DNA of 64,000 nt from JAMOBE01 sp039908285 (GCA_039908285.1 JAMOBE010000004.1:1-64000), one strand, 5' to 3'. Numbered from the stretch's first letter, positions 43,052 to 51,507 are shown. The notes: generated by a model not told the origin, from the letters alone. Program-made: numbers and translations.

Positions 43052-44977
43052 TCAGCCTTTCGGCCGAGGCACGCACTCGAATGGAAACGGTCGAATGTGG
43101 ACCAGAAAGACGGTCGTAAGATCGGCCGCACATCCCGGATTCTGAACCACGCCATCGAGTACCGGCCGGATCCAGTCGTCGAGCCGCACCGGCCATAGGA
43201 CCCCGCGGCTCAGGAGTAGATCCCGCAACGCGAGAGACGATGTCGTGGCCATCCATTGGTTGGCGGAGGCTCCGCCCCAGCTATGGCCGGGCTGTACCTG
43301 GAAGACGAACACCGGATCACCGCGGACCTCGCTGATGGCATAGTAGCGGGCGACATTGGCATGGAGGCCATCACCGTTCTGGTCGATCAGGGTGGTGGTG
43401 GCCCCAACCATGCCCCGCCCTCGCAGCAGCGCCGACAGGGCGGCCGAGTCCCGGCGCACGTCGGCGATGGTCCTGACCAGGTCGGGTGTCTGCTCGACGC
43501 GGGTGGTGATGTCGGCGAGCGAGCGGGACACCGCCCGGGCCTGCACCGCCGCCAGGGTGACCACCGCCACGGCCACCAGCACCGGAGCGGCGGCGATGGC
43601 TCGGGGCGGCAGGCGACGGGCCAGCGCTCCGGCATGACGGGCCGCCAGCAGCGCCGGCAGCAGCAGTCCGAACAGGTGAACGAGCCGCAGCGGCACGCGG
43701 GTGAAACGGGGGATGGAGTTCAGTTCCTCGTACCCGAAGCAGAACAGGTGATAGAGATAGAGCATGCCGAAGTAGCCGGCGATGAAGACCGCCAGGGCAG
43801 CCACCACCCAGGCCAATGATCGCTCGACCACCGCCGCGGCCAGGCCGAGGACGGCGATGATGGTGAGCCACGGCTTGAAGGCCACCAGATAGGCGCCGAT
43901 GGCGCCGAAATAGCGCTCGGCAAGCATTGGGCCGTCGGTCAGCGCGCGCGCGAGGGCCGCTGAGTCGCCGGCGGTCAGAAGCTGGAGCGGATTGGTCATG
44001 CAGCCGCCGGTCTCGGGCGAAACCAGGCGCCAGCTCACCGCCGCCAGCCCGAGTGGCCCGAGACCCAGGGCGAGCCGCAGGGCGACCCTTCCCCAGCCAC
44101 CGCCGCCGCCGACCAGGACCAGCGCCAGCAGCGCCGCCGACGGCACGACGGTCAGCATGGCCATCTTCAGCAGATAGCCGAACGCCAGGAACAGGCCGAG
44201 ATAGCCGGCGAGACGGTCACGATTGGTATCAGGCCCGTCGGCGGCGGCGATGGCGGTCAGGATGGCTGCGGCGATGGCGTAGATCTGGGGCTTCTCGATC
44301 AGTTGCAGGGTCGGGTAGAGCCGCCAGGTGGCCTCCACCGCCAGCACACCCAGCGCGAATAGCCAGGCGAGCGCGGCACTCCACCGCGCCGTGACTCCGC
44401 CCTGGGTCAGCCGCGCCCGCAGGAGGTCGAACGCCATCCCGAGCACCCCCACGTGCATCAGGAACTGGAGGGAGGCGGAGTACACCTCGCGGAACCGTCC
44501 CAGCAGCACGTCGGGAAAAACCATCAGCAGGGCCCATCCCGGCGTGTAGCCGAGCTGTCCCACCGCCATCGCCGGTGTCCAGTGACGGTCGGTGACGAAG
44601 ATCTGCTTGCTCCAGCCGAGCCAGTTGGAGAACTCGTCCCACGACACCGGCAGGTAGTCGATCGGCCCATGTCCCAGGGCCACCAGCGCCGCTCCGGCCG
44701 GCAGGAGGACCACCGGGTGGATCCAGGCTTCGGCGGATGGTCTCTCCCTTCGCACGATCGCGTGCACGACCCCGAGGCCGGCCAGCGCGACGACGGCCCA
44801 GGCTCCGGCCGTCACCGTCAGGCCGAGCAGCGGATTGGCGAGGTAAAGCACGACCGTGACCACGGCAAACGCCGCGAAAAACCGCAGCCCAAGCCAGGCC
44901 CCACGCGCCCCGACCCGCCCCGGCAGCAGCAGCGCGAGGCCGAGGGCGACGGAATAAACGAGAACGGCAGGGATCAT
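43052..44977 (-). CDS. Large polytopic membrane protein, GT-C-like
   Basis: A 641-residue inner-membrane protein with about twelve hydrophobic helices in the first 480 residues and a soluble C-terminal domain of about 130 residues. A conserved-looking acidic loop YLPVSWDEFSNWLGWSK follows the third or fourth helix, as expected in GT-C glycosyltransferases that use lipid-linked sugars. I do not recognise a named family. The gene follows an alpha/beta hydrolase gene and a small coupled ORF on the same strand. Its ATG has no clear Shine-Dalgarno sequence, so translation may be coupled to the upstream ORF. A cell-envelope glycan role is inference. Confidence 0.6.
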   Translation of the reverse strand: MIPAVLVYSVALGLALLLPGRVGARGAWLGLRFFAAFAVVTVVLYLANPLLGLTVTAGAWAVVALAGLGVVHAIVRRERPSAEAWIHPVVLLPAGAALVALGHGPIDYLPVSWDEFSNWLGWSKQIFVTDRHWTPAMAVGQLGYTPGWALLMVFPDVLLGRFREVYSASLQFLMHVGVLGMAFDLLRARLTQGGVTARWSAALAWLFALGVLAVEATWRLYPTLQLIEKPQIYAIAAAILTAIAAADGPDTNRDRLAGYLGLFLAFGYLLKMAMLTVVPSAALLALVLVGGGGGWGRVALRLALGLGPLGLAAVSWRLVSPETGGCMTNPLQLLTAGDSAALARALTDGPMLAERYFGAIGAYLVAFKPWLTIIAVLGLAAAVVERSLAWVVAALAVFIAGYFGMLYLYHLFCFGYEELNSIPRFTRVPLRLVHLFGLLLPALLAARHAGALARRLPPRAIAAAPVLVAVAVVTLAAVQARAVSRSLADITTRVEQTPDLVRTIADVRRDSAALSALLRGRGMVGATTTLIDQNGDGLHANVARYYAISEVRGDPVFVFQVQPGHSWGGASANQWMATTSSLALRDLLLSRGVLWPVRLDDWIRPVLDGVVQNPGCAADLTTVFLVHIRPFPFECVPRPKG

Positions 44978-45182
44978 GGAGGGGGATACTCAGAGTGGTG
45001 ACGTCTCCGGGGCCTTCCGGCACCTCCGGCAAAACAGGGCGTCTGGCGCGGGTCTGCTCCTTGCGCTTGCGCAGGTTCTCGCGCAGGGCCGCCGCCCGCC
45101 GCTCGAACCGGGCTTCAGCCTCGGCCGCGCCGGCCGCGCTCAGGGTGGGACGCCGGGCGTCCCTGGACCCAGTGTCGTTCAC
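44978..45182 (-). other. Small coupled ORF whose stop codon seems lost
   Basis: GTG 45182 overlaps the hydrolase stop as GTGA. The first 50 codons encode a charged helical segment (ARFERRAAALRENLRKRKEQ) like the short conserved alphaproteobacterial proteins of about 60-70 residues that I recall ending soon after such a motif. Here the frame does not stop but runs out of frame into the membrane-protein gene (to 44229). TGA codons lie close by in both other frames, just before and at the next ATG, so a one-base indel could explain it. A real long overlap cannot be excluded. Confidence 0.45.
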
Positions 45183-45979
45183 CCCACCGGTTCCTTGCCA
45201 AAGGCCAACTCGTGGATGGCGCCGAAATAGCGATCGAGGGCCATCATCAGGAGATCGTTGTGGCCGGCGTTGGGCACGGTCAGGAGCCGCTTGTCGGCCG
45301 CCCGGCAATGGCCATGCAGGGCCAGGCCGTCCTGGACCGGAATCACCCAGTCGGACTCGCCATGAATGACCAGGGTCGGGACGGTCACCTTCTCCATCTT
45401 GGCCAGATTGCGAAAGCCGTCGCGGTCCTCGTCGAGGCCGGCCGCCGATCCGCCCAGCCGCTCGATCAGCGGCACGGTGAAGGCGAACCCGCTTTCGATG
45501 ATCAGGCCCGAGATGTCCTCGCCAACCCGCGACGCCACCTCCAGGGCTGGCGCGCTGCCGAGCGATCGCCCCATCACGTACAGGGAGGGGAAGGCCAGGC
45601 CACGTTCCGTCATGAGGTTGGCGACGCCGTTGTACACCGGCATGGCGTCGGCGATCAGGCTCGACGCATCCGGCTGGCCGTCGCTGCCGCCATAACCGCG
45701 GTAGTCCACCACCAGCAGGGAAAAGCCGAAGTGATTGTAGATGCGGGAAATCTCGTCGTAGTCCGAGGCGATTTCGCCGTTGCCGTGGAAATAGAGGATG
45801 AGCGGCGCATCGGCCGCCGCGACGAATATCTTGGCCGCGACCGAAATCCCCTTCGCCACCGGAATGCGCACGGAGTGAAGACCCGGACTATCCTCGAGAC
45901 CATAGCCATCGGACCGCGGATGGAACAGCACCGCCGTCACGTCCGCGCGGTCAAGCGCCGCATGCCTGCCTTCCGCCAT
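45179..45979 (-). CDS. Alpha/beta hydrolase
   Basis: A 266-residue serine hydrolase with oxyanion motif YFHGNGEIASDYDE, nucleophile Ser in VMGRSLGSAP, catalytic Asp in HGESDW and His in AGHNDLL. It resembles the 18192 hydrolase in the central motifs but lacks an N-terminal membrane helix. ATG 45979 has GGGAGAAC upstream; an extension to 46018 is less likely. It is the first gene of a three-gene minus-strand unit with the small ORF and the GT-C-like membrane protein. The substrate is unknown. Confidence 0.82.
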   Translation of the reverse strand: MAEGRHAALDRADVTAVLFHPRSDGYGLEDSPGLHSVRIPVAKGISVAAKIFVAAADAPLILYFHGNGEIASDYDEISRIYNHFGFSLLVVDYRGYGGSDGQPDASSLIADAMPVYNGVANLMTERGLAFPSLYVMGRSLGSAPALEVASRVGEDISGLIIESGFAFTVPLIERLGGSAAGLDEDRDGFRNLAKMEKVTVPTLVIHGESDWVIPVQDGLALHGHCRAADKRLLTVPNAGHNDLLMMALDRYFGAIHELAFGKEPVG

Positions 45980-46093
45980 CGCCGTTCTCCCGGTTTCCCC
46001 CGACCCGGCGGCGAGCATATCACGTGCGGCAAACGGTTTGCGAAGCCGTATTGTCGGGGAAGCATGCCGTTGAACTCTGAATGCAGGGAGGAT

Positions 46094-46138
46094 ATGAAAC
46101 GCAACAGCCGGACGGGATGGGCCCGCCCGGCTGCTTAA
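46094..46138 (+). CDS. Possible 14-residue leader peptide
   Basis: ATG preceded by GGGAGGAT encodes MKRNSRTGWARPAA and stops just before the second ribosome site AAGGAGG. The matching peptide in copy 2 is cut to seven residues (MKRNSRTE) by a TAG. Most of it overlaps hairpin 1, as in attenuator leaders. Coding is not proven. Confidence 0.25.
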   Translation: MKRNSRTGWARPAA

Positions 46139-46150
46139 GGAGGCAGTGCG

Positions 46151-46231
46151 ATGGTCAGATCATCGTTCCTGCTGACGCTCAAGGTAACATTTCGGCGGAT
46201 GCGAATCCACCTGAAAATATCCTGGAGCTGA
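46151..46231 (+). CDS. Possible 26-residue basic peptide, copy 1
   Basis: ATG with AAGGAGG seven bases upstream encodes a basic amphipathic peptide starting MVRSSFLLTLKVTF and ending HLKISWS. Copy 2 encodes the same peptide with four replacements. All four differing codons change the amino acid, which speaks against strong protein-level selection. A type I toxin-like peptide or an untranslated RNA segment are both possible. Confidence 0.3.
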   Translation: MVRSSFLLTLKVTFRRMRIHLKISWS

Positions 46232-46313
46232 GCAGGGCCGGGCGGCTGGGAAACCAGCCCCCGGTTGCCTCCGCGTCGCCCAGCGGTCTCTCGCCACTCG
46301 ACTCATCTCGTCT

Positions 46314-46505
46314 GGGAGGATATGAAACGCAACAGCCGGACGGAATAGCCCGTCCGGCTGCTTAAGGAGGCAGTGCGATGAGGCAGTCATCGTTCCTGCT
46401 GACGCTCACGGTAACACTCCGGCGGATGCGAATCCACCTGAAAATATCCTGGAGCTGAGCAGCAGGGCCGGGTGGCTGGGAAACCAGTCCCCGGTTGCCT
46501 CCGCG
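46314..46505 (+). ncRNA. Tandem structured element, copy 2
   Basis: Second copy of the 46086 element. Hairpin 1 is a perfect 11 bp stem here. The long stem keeps pairing despite a three-base insertion (agcagcagg), and both tetraloops GCGA and GAAA are unchanged. One G-C pair below the GAAA loop becomes G-T, which still pairs as G-U in plus-strand RNA. The copy ends a few bases before the stop of the convergent SnoaL-like gene. On the minus strand, hairpin 1 followed by ttgcgtttc could work as a weak terminator. Confidence 0.55.
46378..46458 (+). CDS. Possible 26-residue basic peptide, copy 2
   Basis: ATG with AAGGAGG seven bases upstream encodes a peptide starting MRQSSFLLTLTVTL and ending HLKISWS, the counterpart of the copy 1 peptide. 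The second half is identical between copies, but it also forms the RNA stem, so conservation there does not prove coding. Confidence 0.3.
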   Translation: MRQSSFLLTLTVTLRRMRIHLKISWS

Positions 46506-46517
46506 GCGCGATTGGTA

Positions 46518-46919
46518 TCAGTGCACGGTCGGCGGCTCGTCGGCCACCGTTTCGGGGGGGGTGACGACCGGGCCGGCCTGGCGGTGGACGAGAAGCCAGC
46601 GGCCCTCCTCGCGCACGAAGACGTTGGTGGCGATCAGGAAGGACTCGCCGATGCGCTCGTTGCAGATCACGGCCGCCGCCTCGCCATAGACCTGGGCCAC
46701 CGGGTTGACGCAGGCGATGTCCGGGGCATCCGGATTGCCGAGGATCGCCTCCCAGCTTGACAGCACCTGGTCGCGCCCGGCCAGGGCCCCCCACCCCGGA
46801 TGGATGCAGGAGACCGGGGCGCCCTTGGCCCACAGGGTCTTCATGGTGTCGAACCGACGGTCGGCGAAGGCGCGGTAGAACGCCTCGTTGGCGAACAGGA
46901 CGGCGTCACTCTGCGACAT
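46518..46919 (-). CDS. SnoaL/NTF2-like domain protein
   Basis: A 133-residue cone-shaped alpha+beta barrel protein of the NTF2/SnoaL type: NEAFYRAFADRRFDTMKTLWA helix pair, HPGWGALAGRDQVLSSWEAI, and a closing strand region EGRWLLVHRQAGPV. Members can be enzymes or ligand-binding proteins; no clear catalytic residue stands out. ATG 46919 fits the domain start. Two 16-17 bp direct repeats lie just upstream (46943-46980), between this gene and glnD. Confidence 0.75.
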   Translation of the reverse strand: MSQSDAVLFANEAFYRAFADRRFDTMKTLWAKGAPVSCIHPGWGALAGRDQVLSSWEAILGNPDAPDIACVNPVAQVYGEAAAVICNERIGESFLIATNVFVREEGRWLLVHRQAGPVVTPPETVADEPPTVH

Positions 46920-46943
46920 GACGGAATGGACCCCTTTGCGGAT

Positions 46944-46979
46944 CCCCCCACTCAAGATTGCCCCCCCCACTCAAGATTG
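46944..46979. repeat. Two direct repeats of ccccccactcaagattg type
   Basis: The unit cccccactcaagattg occurs twice, about 20 bases apart, directly upstream of the SnoaL-like gene and 35 bases after the glnD stop. Helically phased direct repeats could be an operator; slippage duplication is an alternative. Confidence 0.6.
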
Positions 46980-47014
46980 GTGGTGTCGCCGATTCGTCAA
47001 TACGGGAGCGAAAA

Positions 47015-49792
47015 TCACTCCGCGGCGGATGGGGCTTCCTGGGGGTGAGCATCGGCCGGGTCGGCAAGGGCATCCAGAAGCTGCTTGCGGACCTGGCGGA
47101 GCTTGCCCTCGTGGTCCACCTTCATGCCGAAGACGTCCTTGACATAGAACACGTCCACCACCCGCTCGCCATAGGTGGCCACCTGCGCCGAGGAAATCTG
47201 CAACCCAAGGGCGGTCAGCGCCGACGTGACGTCGTACAGAAGGCCCGGACGGTCGCGGCCGTTGACCTCCACCAGGGTGTGGGTCTTGCTTGCGGTGTTG
47301 TCGATGATGACCCGTGGCGGCACCTGGAAGACGCGGGTGCGGCTGGGTAGGACGGTGCCGCGGCCCTTGCGGAATTCCCCCTGTGGCCAGACCTTGCCGT
47401 GCAGCACCGATTCGATGGCGGCCCGGATCTTCTTCATCTTTTCCGCGCGGTCCCGGGGCTCGCCGGCGGGGCCGTGAATCCAGAAGGTGTCGAGGGCCAT
47501 GCCGTTGACCATGGTGATGATCTTGGCATCGGCGATGGACTCGCCAACGAGGGCGATCGCCCCGGAAATCTGCGAGAACAGCCCGGCGTGATCGCCGGTG
47601 TAGATGATGATTTCGGTTCCGGAGCGGGTTGGATCCTCGCGAGTTTCGATGGTGAGGGGACTGCCGGCGCGGTCGGCGGCCATGATCATGCGGGCGTGGC
47701 GCACGTGGGTTGCGGTGTCGAAGGCCAGCCAATAGGCCGGATAGCCCCGGGACAGGTGGCGCTCCACCTCGTCTTCGGGCCAGTCGGCGAGGGCTGTGCG
47801 CACGGCCTCTTTCGCCTCCTGCACGCGGCGATCGCGAATCTGGACGGCGACACCCCCCGACATGGCCTCCTCGGCGCGGTTGTACAGGTTGCGCAGCAGG
47901 GCGGCCTTCCAGCCGTTCCAGGCCGTCGGCCCGACCGCGCGGATGTCGGCGCAGGTGACGATGAGCAAAAGGCGCAGGCGCTCGGGCGACTGGACGACGC
48001 GGACATAGTCCTCCACCGTCTTGACGTCGTCGAGGTCGCGCTTGAAGGCGGTGCGGCTCATGGTCAGGTGGTTGCGCACCAGCCAGCTTACGGTCTCGGT
48101 CTCCTCGGGCGTGAGGCCGAGCCGCGGCCCGAGCTTCAGGGCCACCTGGGCGCCGAGTTCCGAATGATCGCCGCCGCGGCCCTTGGCGATGTCGTGCAGC
48201 AGCACGGCGACGAACAGGGCGCGGCGGGACTGGATCTGGTGGATGAGCTGGCTGGTGAGCGGAGCCTCCTGGGTCAGAGCGCCGCTCTCCAGGTCGTGCA
48301 GGACGCCGATGGCGCGGAGGGTGTGCTCGTCGGTGGTGTAGACATGGTACATGTCGTACTGCATCTGGGCCACCACCCGGCCGAAATCGGGGATGAAGCG
48401 GCCGAAAACGCCGGATTCGTTCATGAGCCGCAGCGTCGCCACCGGGTTTTTGCGCGACGTCAGGATCTCGAGGAACAGCCGGTTGGCCTCGGGCGAGTCG
48501 CGCAGCCTGCCGAGCTGTCGCAGACTCTGGGCCACCCGTTGCAGGGTATTGGGGTGGATGTCGATGCCGTGGACGTGGGAGGCGTGGAACAGCCGCAGGA
48601 TCTGCATCGGCTTACGATCGAAGGTATCCGCCGACGGCACGGCGAGCCGTCCCCCCTCGACGACGAATCCGTCGACATTGCGCTTGCGGAACGACAGCAC
48701 CGAGAACGACAGTCTGGGCTTGCGCTTGTGCTGTTCCTCCAGCACGGCGCACAGGATGCGCGTCAGGTCGCCCACATCCTTGGCCACCAGGTAGTACCGG
48801 CGCATGAAGCGCTCGACGCCGCGGGCGTGGGAGGTGTCCACATAGCCCATGCGCTGGCCGATCTGCTGCTGCACGTCGAAGGTCAGCCGGTCCTCGGGCC
48901 GACCGGTCAGGTAGTGCAGATGGCAGCGCACCGTCCACAGGAACCTGCGCACGGTGACGAAGCGATTGGCCGCTTCCGGCGTCAGCACTCCCAGGCTGAC
49001 CAGCTCGGGGATCTCGGACACACCATAGAGATAGCGCACGATCCAGAACAGGGTGTGGAGATCGCGAAGCCCGCCCTTGCCGTCCTTGATGTTGGGTTCG
49101 AGCACGTAGCGGGCATCCCCCAGGCGGTCGTGGCGGCTGTCGCGCTCGGCCAGCTTGCGCTCGACGAACTCGATGCCGGTGCCCTTGACCACCTCGGCGC
49201 GGTAGCGCTTTTTCAGGGTGAGGTACATCTCCTGATCGCCCCACAGCCAGCGGGCCTCCAGGAGGGCGGTGCGGATGGTACCGTCCAGCCTGGCCTGGCG
49301 GATGCACTCGTCCACCGTGCGGGTGGAATGGCCCACCTTGAGGCTCAAGTCCCAGAGCATGTACAGGATGTACTCGACCACCTGCTCCGAATAGGGCGTG
49401 GCCTTGTAGGGCAGCAGGAACAAAAGATCGAGATCGGAAAAGGGCGCCAGCTCGCCCCGCCCATAGCCGCCCACCGCGACGATGCCCAGAGTATCGCCGG
49501 CGACGCGCACCCGGTCGAACACCCGCTGCGTCGCGAAGTCATGGATGACGCGGATGAGCTGATCCATGAGGAAGCTGTTGGCCCGCACCACCTCGGCCCC
49601 GGTGGCCCCCTCCTCCTCGAAGCGGCGGCGGATGACGGCGACGCCGTCGGCCATGGTCGTTTTGAGCAGCGCAAGCACGGCGGCCCGCTGCGTCTGCCGG
49701 GTCAGAGTCTGGTCGGCGGCGATGGCGTCCAGCCTGGTGCTGACGGCCTGGCGATCGATGATACGCCGCTGCTGCGGGATTTTGTCGGCCAT
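47015..49792 (-). CDS. glnD: PII uridylyltransferase / uridylyl-removing enzyme
   Basis: Main nitrogen sensor, which modifies PII proteins in response to glutamine. The 925-residue protein has the nucleotidyltransferase motif GGYGRGELAPFSDLDLLFL, an HD domain (LLHDIAKGRGGDHSE), and two C-terminal ACT domains (about 700-780 and 820-890, the second with DRPGLLYDVTSALTALGLQI). All key motifs are intact. ATG 49792 has GGAGAGG upstream; an eight-residue longer form is possible. Direct repeats lie 32-63 bases upstream. In nitrogen-fixing Rhodospirillaceae GlnD also controls nitrogenase regulation. Confidence 0.96.
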   Translation of the reverse strand: MADKIPQQRRIIDRQAVSTRLDAIAADQTLTRQTQRAAVLALLKTTMADGVAVIRRRFEEEGATGAEVVRANSFLMDQLIRVIHDFATQRVFDRVRVAGDTLGIVAVGGYGRGELAPFSDLDLLFLLPYKATPYSEQVVEYILYMLWDLSLKVGHSTRTVDECIRQARLDGTIRTALLEARWLWGDQEMYLTLKKRYRAEVVKGTGIEFVERKLAERDSRHDRLGDARYVLEPNIKDGKGGLRDLHTLFWIVRYLYGVSEIPELVSLGVLTPEAANRFVTVRRFLWTVRCHLHYLTGRPEDRLTFDVQQQIGQRMGYVDTSHARGVERFMRRYYLVAKDVGDLTRILCAVLEEQHKRKPRLSFSVLSFRKRNVDGFVVEGGRLAVPSADTFDRKPMQILRLFHASHVHGIDIHPNTLQRVAQSLRQLGRLRDSPEANRLFLEILTSRKNPVATLRLMNESGVFGRFIPDFGRVVAQMQYDMYHVYTTDEHTLRAIGVLHDLESGALTQEAPLTSQLIHQIQSRRALFVAVLLHDIAKGRGGDHSELGAQVALKLGPRLGLTPEETETVSWLVRNHLTMSRTAFKRDLDDVKTVEDYVRVVQSPERLRLLLIVTCADIRAVGPTAWNGWKAALLRNLYNRAEEAMSGGVAVQIRDRRVQEAKEAVRTALADWPEDEVERHLSRGYPAYWLAFDTATHVRHARMIMAADRAGSPLTIETREDPTRSGTEIIIYTGDHAGLFSQISGAIALVGESIADAKIITMVNGMALDTFWIHGPAGEPRDRAEKMKKIRAAIESVLHGKVWPQGEFRKGRGTVLPSRTRVFQVPPRVIIDNTASKTHTLVEVNGRDRPGLLYDVTSALTALGLQISSAQVATYGERVVDVFYVKDVFGMKVDHEGKLRQVRKQLLDALADPADAHPQEAPSAAE

Positions 49793-49823
49793 TGCCTCTC
49801 CGGTGCCCGGGAACACGTCATTG

Positions 49824-49855
49824 CCTAAACATAGGGCACTCTAAACATAGGGCAC
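49824..49855. repeat. Tandem 15 bp direct repeat upstream of glnD
   Basis: ctaaacatagggcac occurs at 49824-49838 and again at 49841-49855, a 17 bp period, 32-63 bases before the glnD start. On the glnD strand it reads gtgccctatgtttag twice. Its place suggests a repeated operator or doubled -10-like element (TATGTT). Confidence 0.65.
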
Positions 49856-49904
49856 CGGCGCGTGTTTGGCCATACCATGGATCTTCTCCCTCCCCGAAGA
49901 GGGG

Positions 49905-51404
49905 TCAGGCGTTGGCCATGTCGTCAGTCCACAATTTCGAGGCGTCGGGCAGGTCGCGGCTTTTTATCGCATTGGCGGTGAAGCGGCGCACCGTCACCGT
50001 CGGCGACCAGTGGTCGGGGGCAAGTCCGGCCTTGCGTTTCAGGTGCGACAGAAACTCGACGGGATCGGGAAGGGACTCCCAGACCTGGGGCAGGAACAGG
50101 CCGCGGTGGCCCCGGTCCTCGAAGATCAGTCCATCCACTCCGGGGCGCATCCGGCTGAGCAGGTCCTCCTGGTCGGTGAAGGCCATGGGCCGGGGCGCGG
50201 TCAGCACCGAGACCGACAGCTCGAGCCCCGGCACCTCCTCCCGCAGCAGCGGCCGGAAGCGGGGGTCCTTGAAGGCGGCCTTGAAGGCATTGTCCACCAC
50301 GTCGTCCACCAGCGGCCGCCACGCCTGCGGCGAACCGATGCAACCACGGAGCTGGCCGTTGCGGGTCAGGGTGACGAAGGCGGCCCCATGAGCGGCCAGG
50401 TCGGGGGGAACCCCCTGCGGAGTGACCGTGACCGGCTGGCCGGTGGCGAGTCCGTGGCGGATGGACAGGGCCGACAGCCGCAGCAGCGTTCCGCCATGGC
50501 GCCCAAGGAGAGCGGCGCCGTCGTCGCCCTCGTCTCCCGCCGTAGTCCCAGCCTCTTCCGCCGCCCTGGCGTCGCCGGCCACACAGGCGCCGGCCACACA
50601 GGCGCTGGTCTCGAGGAAGGCCCAGGCGCCATAGCCCACGACGCGATCGCGGCTGCCGGCGGTATCGCCCGAATTGCGGACATCCACCGTCTGCACCGCC
50701 ATTCCCCGCCGCTTCGCCGTCACCAGCAGCCCGCGCACCGGCACGCGGCCGCAGGCCGCATCGTCGCCGATGGCCTGCGGATCAAGGGTCTCGACGGCCC
50801 GGACGGTGACGGCGTCCACGCGCCGACAGGTGTCGTAGTCCAGGTAATGGCTGAGATCGGTGCTGACGACGATCAGCGTCTCCGGCCCGCCCCAGGCGGC
50901 ATCCAGCAGGCCGGCCACCTCGTCGGGCGTCGCGTCGCCGGCCACCACCGGCACCAGCTGGAAGGACTCGCCAAGGACCATCTGGAGGAATGGCAGGTGG
51001 ACCTCCAGGCTGTGCTCCTGGGCGTGGGCGGCGTCGAGGAGACCGACGGACGGCAGCCTGGCGAGGTGCTCCAGCATGGGACGATCGATGGTCACCGTGC
51101 CGAGAGGGCTCGCGTAAGCGGTGGCGCCGCACAGGGCCAGCCCGCGAAAGGCGACCCGATGCGATGGGCCGATCAGCACCACCCGGCCGATGCGCCCGCG
51201 CGCCGGGGCCAGCCGGGCATAGACGGTGGCGGCGGTGGGGCCGGAGTAGACATACCCGGCATGGGGGGCGATGATCGCCTTGGGCACGGCAACCAGTGAT
51301 CCCCCGGCCACGCCGGCCAGGAAACCGGCCACCATCGCCTGCAACTCCCCGGCATTGGCGGGATAGAAGGATCCGGCCACCGCCGGTGCTCTGACGGAAC
51401 TCAT
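49905..51404 (-). CDS. Fused Memo-like and AMMECR1 protein (AmmeMemoRadiSam proteins B and A)
   Basis: A 499-residue fusion. Residues 1-270 are a Memo domain (VRAPAVAGSFYPANAGEL, IAPHAGYVYSGP, VVLIGPSHRVAF), related to extradiol dioxygenases and to human MEMO1. Residues 310-499 are an AMMECR1 domain with the hallmark LRGCIGS. These are two parts of the AmmeMemoRadiSam set, whose reaction is unknown; the third, a radical SAM enzyme, is the divergent gene at 51508. The ATG at 51404 has GGGAG upstream. A Gly/Asp/Ala-rich linker (about 265-300) joins the domains. Confidence 0.88.
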   Translation of the reverse strand: MSSVRAPAVAGSFYPANAGELQAMVAGFLAGVAGGSLVAVPKAIIAPHAGYVYSGPTAATVYARLAPARGRIGRVVLIGPSHRVAFRGLALCGATAYASPLGTVTIDRPMLEHLARLPSVGLLDAAHAQEHSLEVHLPFLQMVLGESFQLVPVVAGDATPDEVAGLLDAAWGGPETLIVVSTDLSHYLDYDTCRRVDAVTVRAVETLDPQAIGDDAACGRVPVRGLLVTAKRRGMAVQTVDVRNSGDTAGSRDRVVGYGAWAFLETSACVAGACVAGDARAAEEAGTTAGDEGDDGAALLGRHGGTLLRLSALSIRHGLATGQPVTVTPQGVPPDLAAHGAAFVTLTRNGQLRGCIGSPQAWRPLVDDVVDNAFKAAFKDPRFRPLLREEVPGLELSVSVLTAPRPMAFTDQEDLLSRMRPGVDGLIFEDRGHRGLFLPQVWESLPDPVEFLSHLKRKAGLAPDHWSPTVTVRRFTANAIKSRDLPDASKLWTDDMANA

Positions 51405-51507
51405 CGCGGGTTTCTCCCGATCATCCTGGACCTGCCGACCCCATTGTCGCCGCCCGAAAAAACTATGTAACGAGCCGAGGGACTGGTCTACGGTAAAAAC
51501 TCTCCCT

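Larger units (their letters stand above)
46086..46275 (+). ncRNA. Tandem structured element, copy 1
   Basis: About 190 bases, repeated 38 bases later. Predicted plus-strand structure: hairpin 1 (cagccggacggg ... cccgcccggctg), a strong AAGGAGG (46137-46143), then a long stem cctgct/agcagg plus gctc/gagc. That stem encloses a hairpin ggat-GCGA-atcc with a GNRA loop, and is followed by a GC stem capped by GAAA (ctgg-gaaa-ccag). Two different GNRA tetraloops on the same strand argue for a folded RNA read left to right. I do not recognise the family; common riboswitch consensus sequences were considered and did not fit. The strand and function remain open. Confidence 0.55.

Noticed and set aside
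40106..43198. 1030-codon plus-strand frame opposite the PAS-GGDEF-EAL gene
   Set aside because: Antisense shadow. The minus strand encodes clear EAL and PAS motifs, and the plus frame shows none.
46160..46390. Minus-strand ORF through the tandem element
   Set aside because: It has no ribosome site and no family resemblance. The repeated peptide ending PGYFQVDSHPP is explained by the DNA duplication.
46086..46505. Diversity-generating retroelement (template/variable repeat pair)
   Set aside because: The differences between copies are not limited to template adenines, and no reverse transcriptase is nearby.
47399..49828. 809-codon plus-strand frame opposite glnD
   Set aside because: Antisense shadow of a gene with intact nucleotidyltransferase, HD and ACT motifs.
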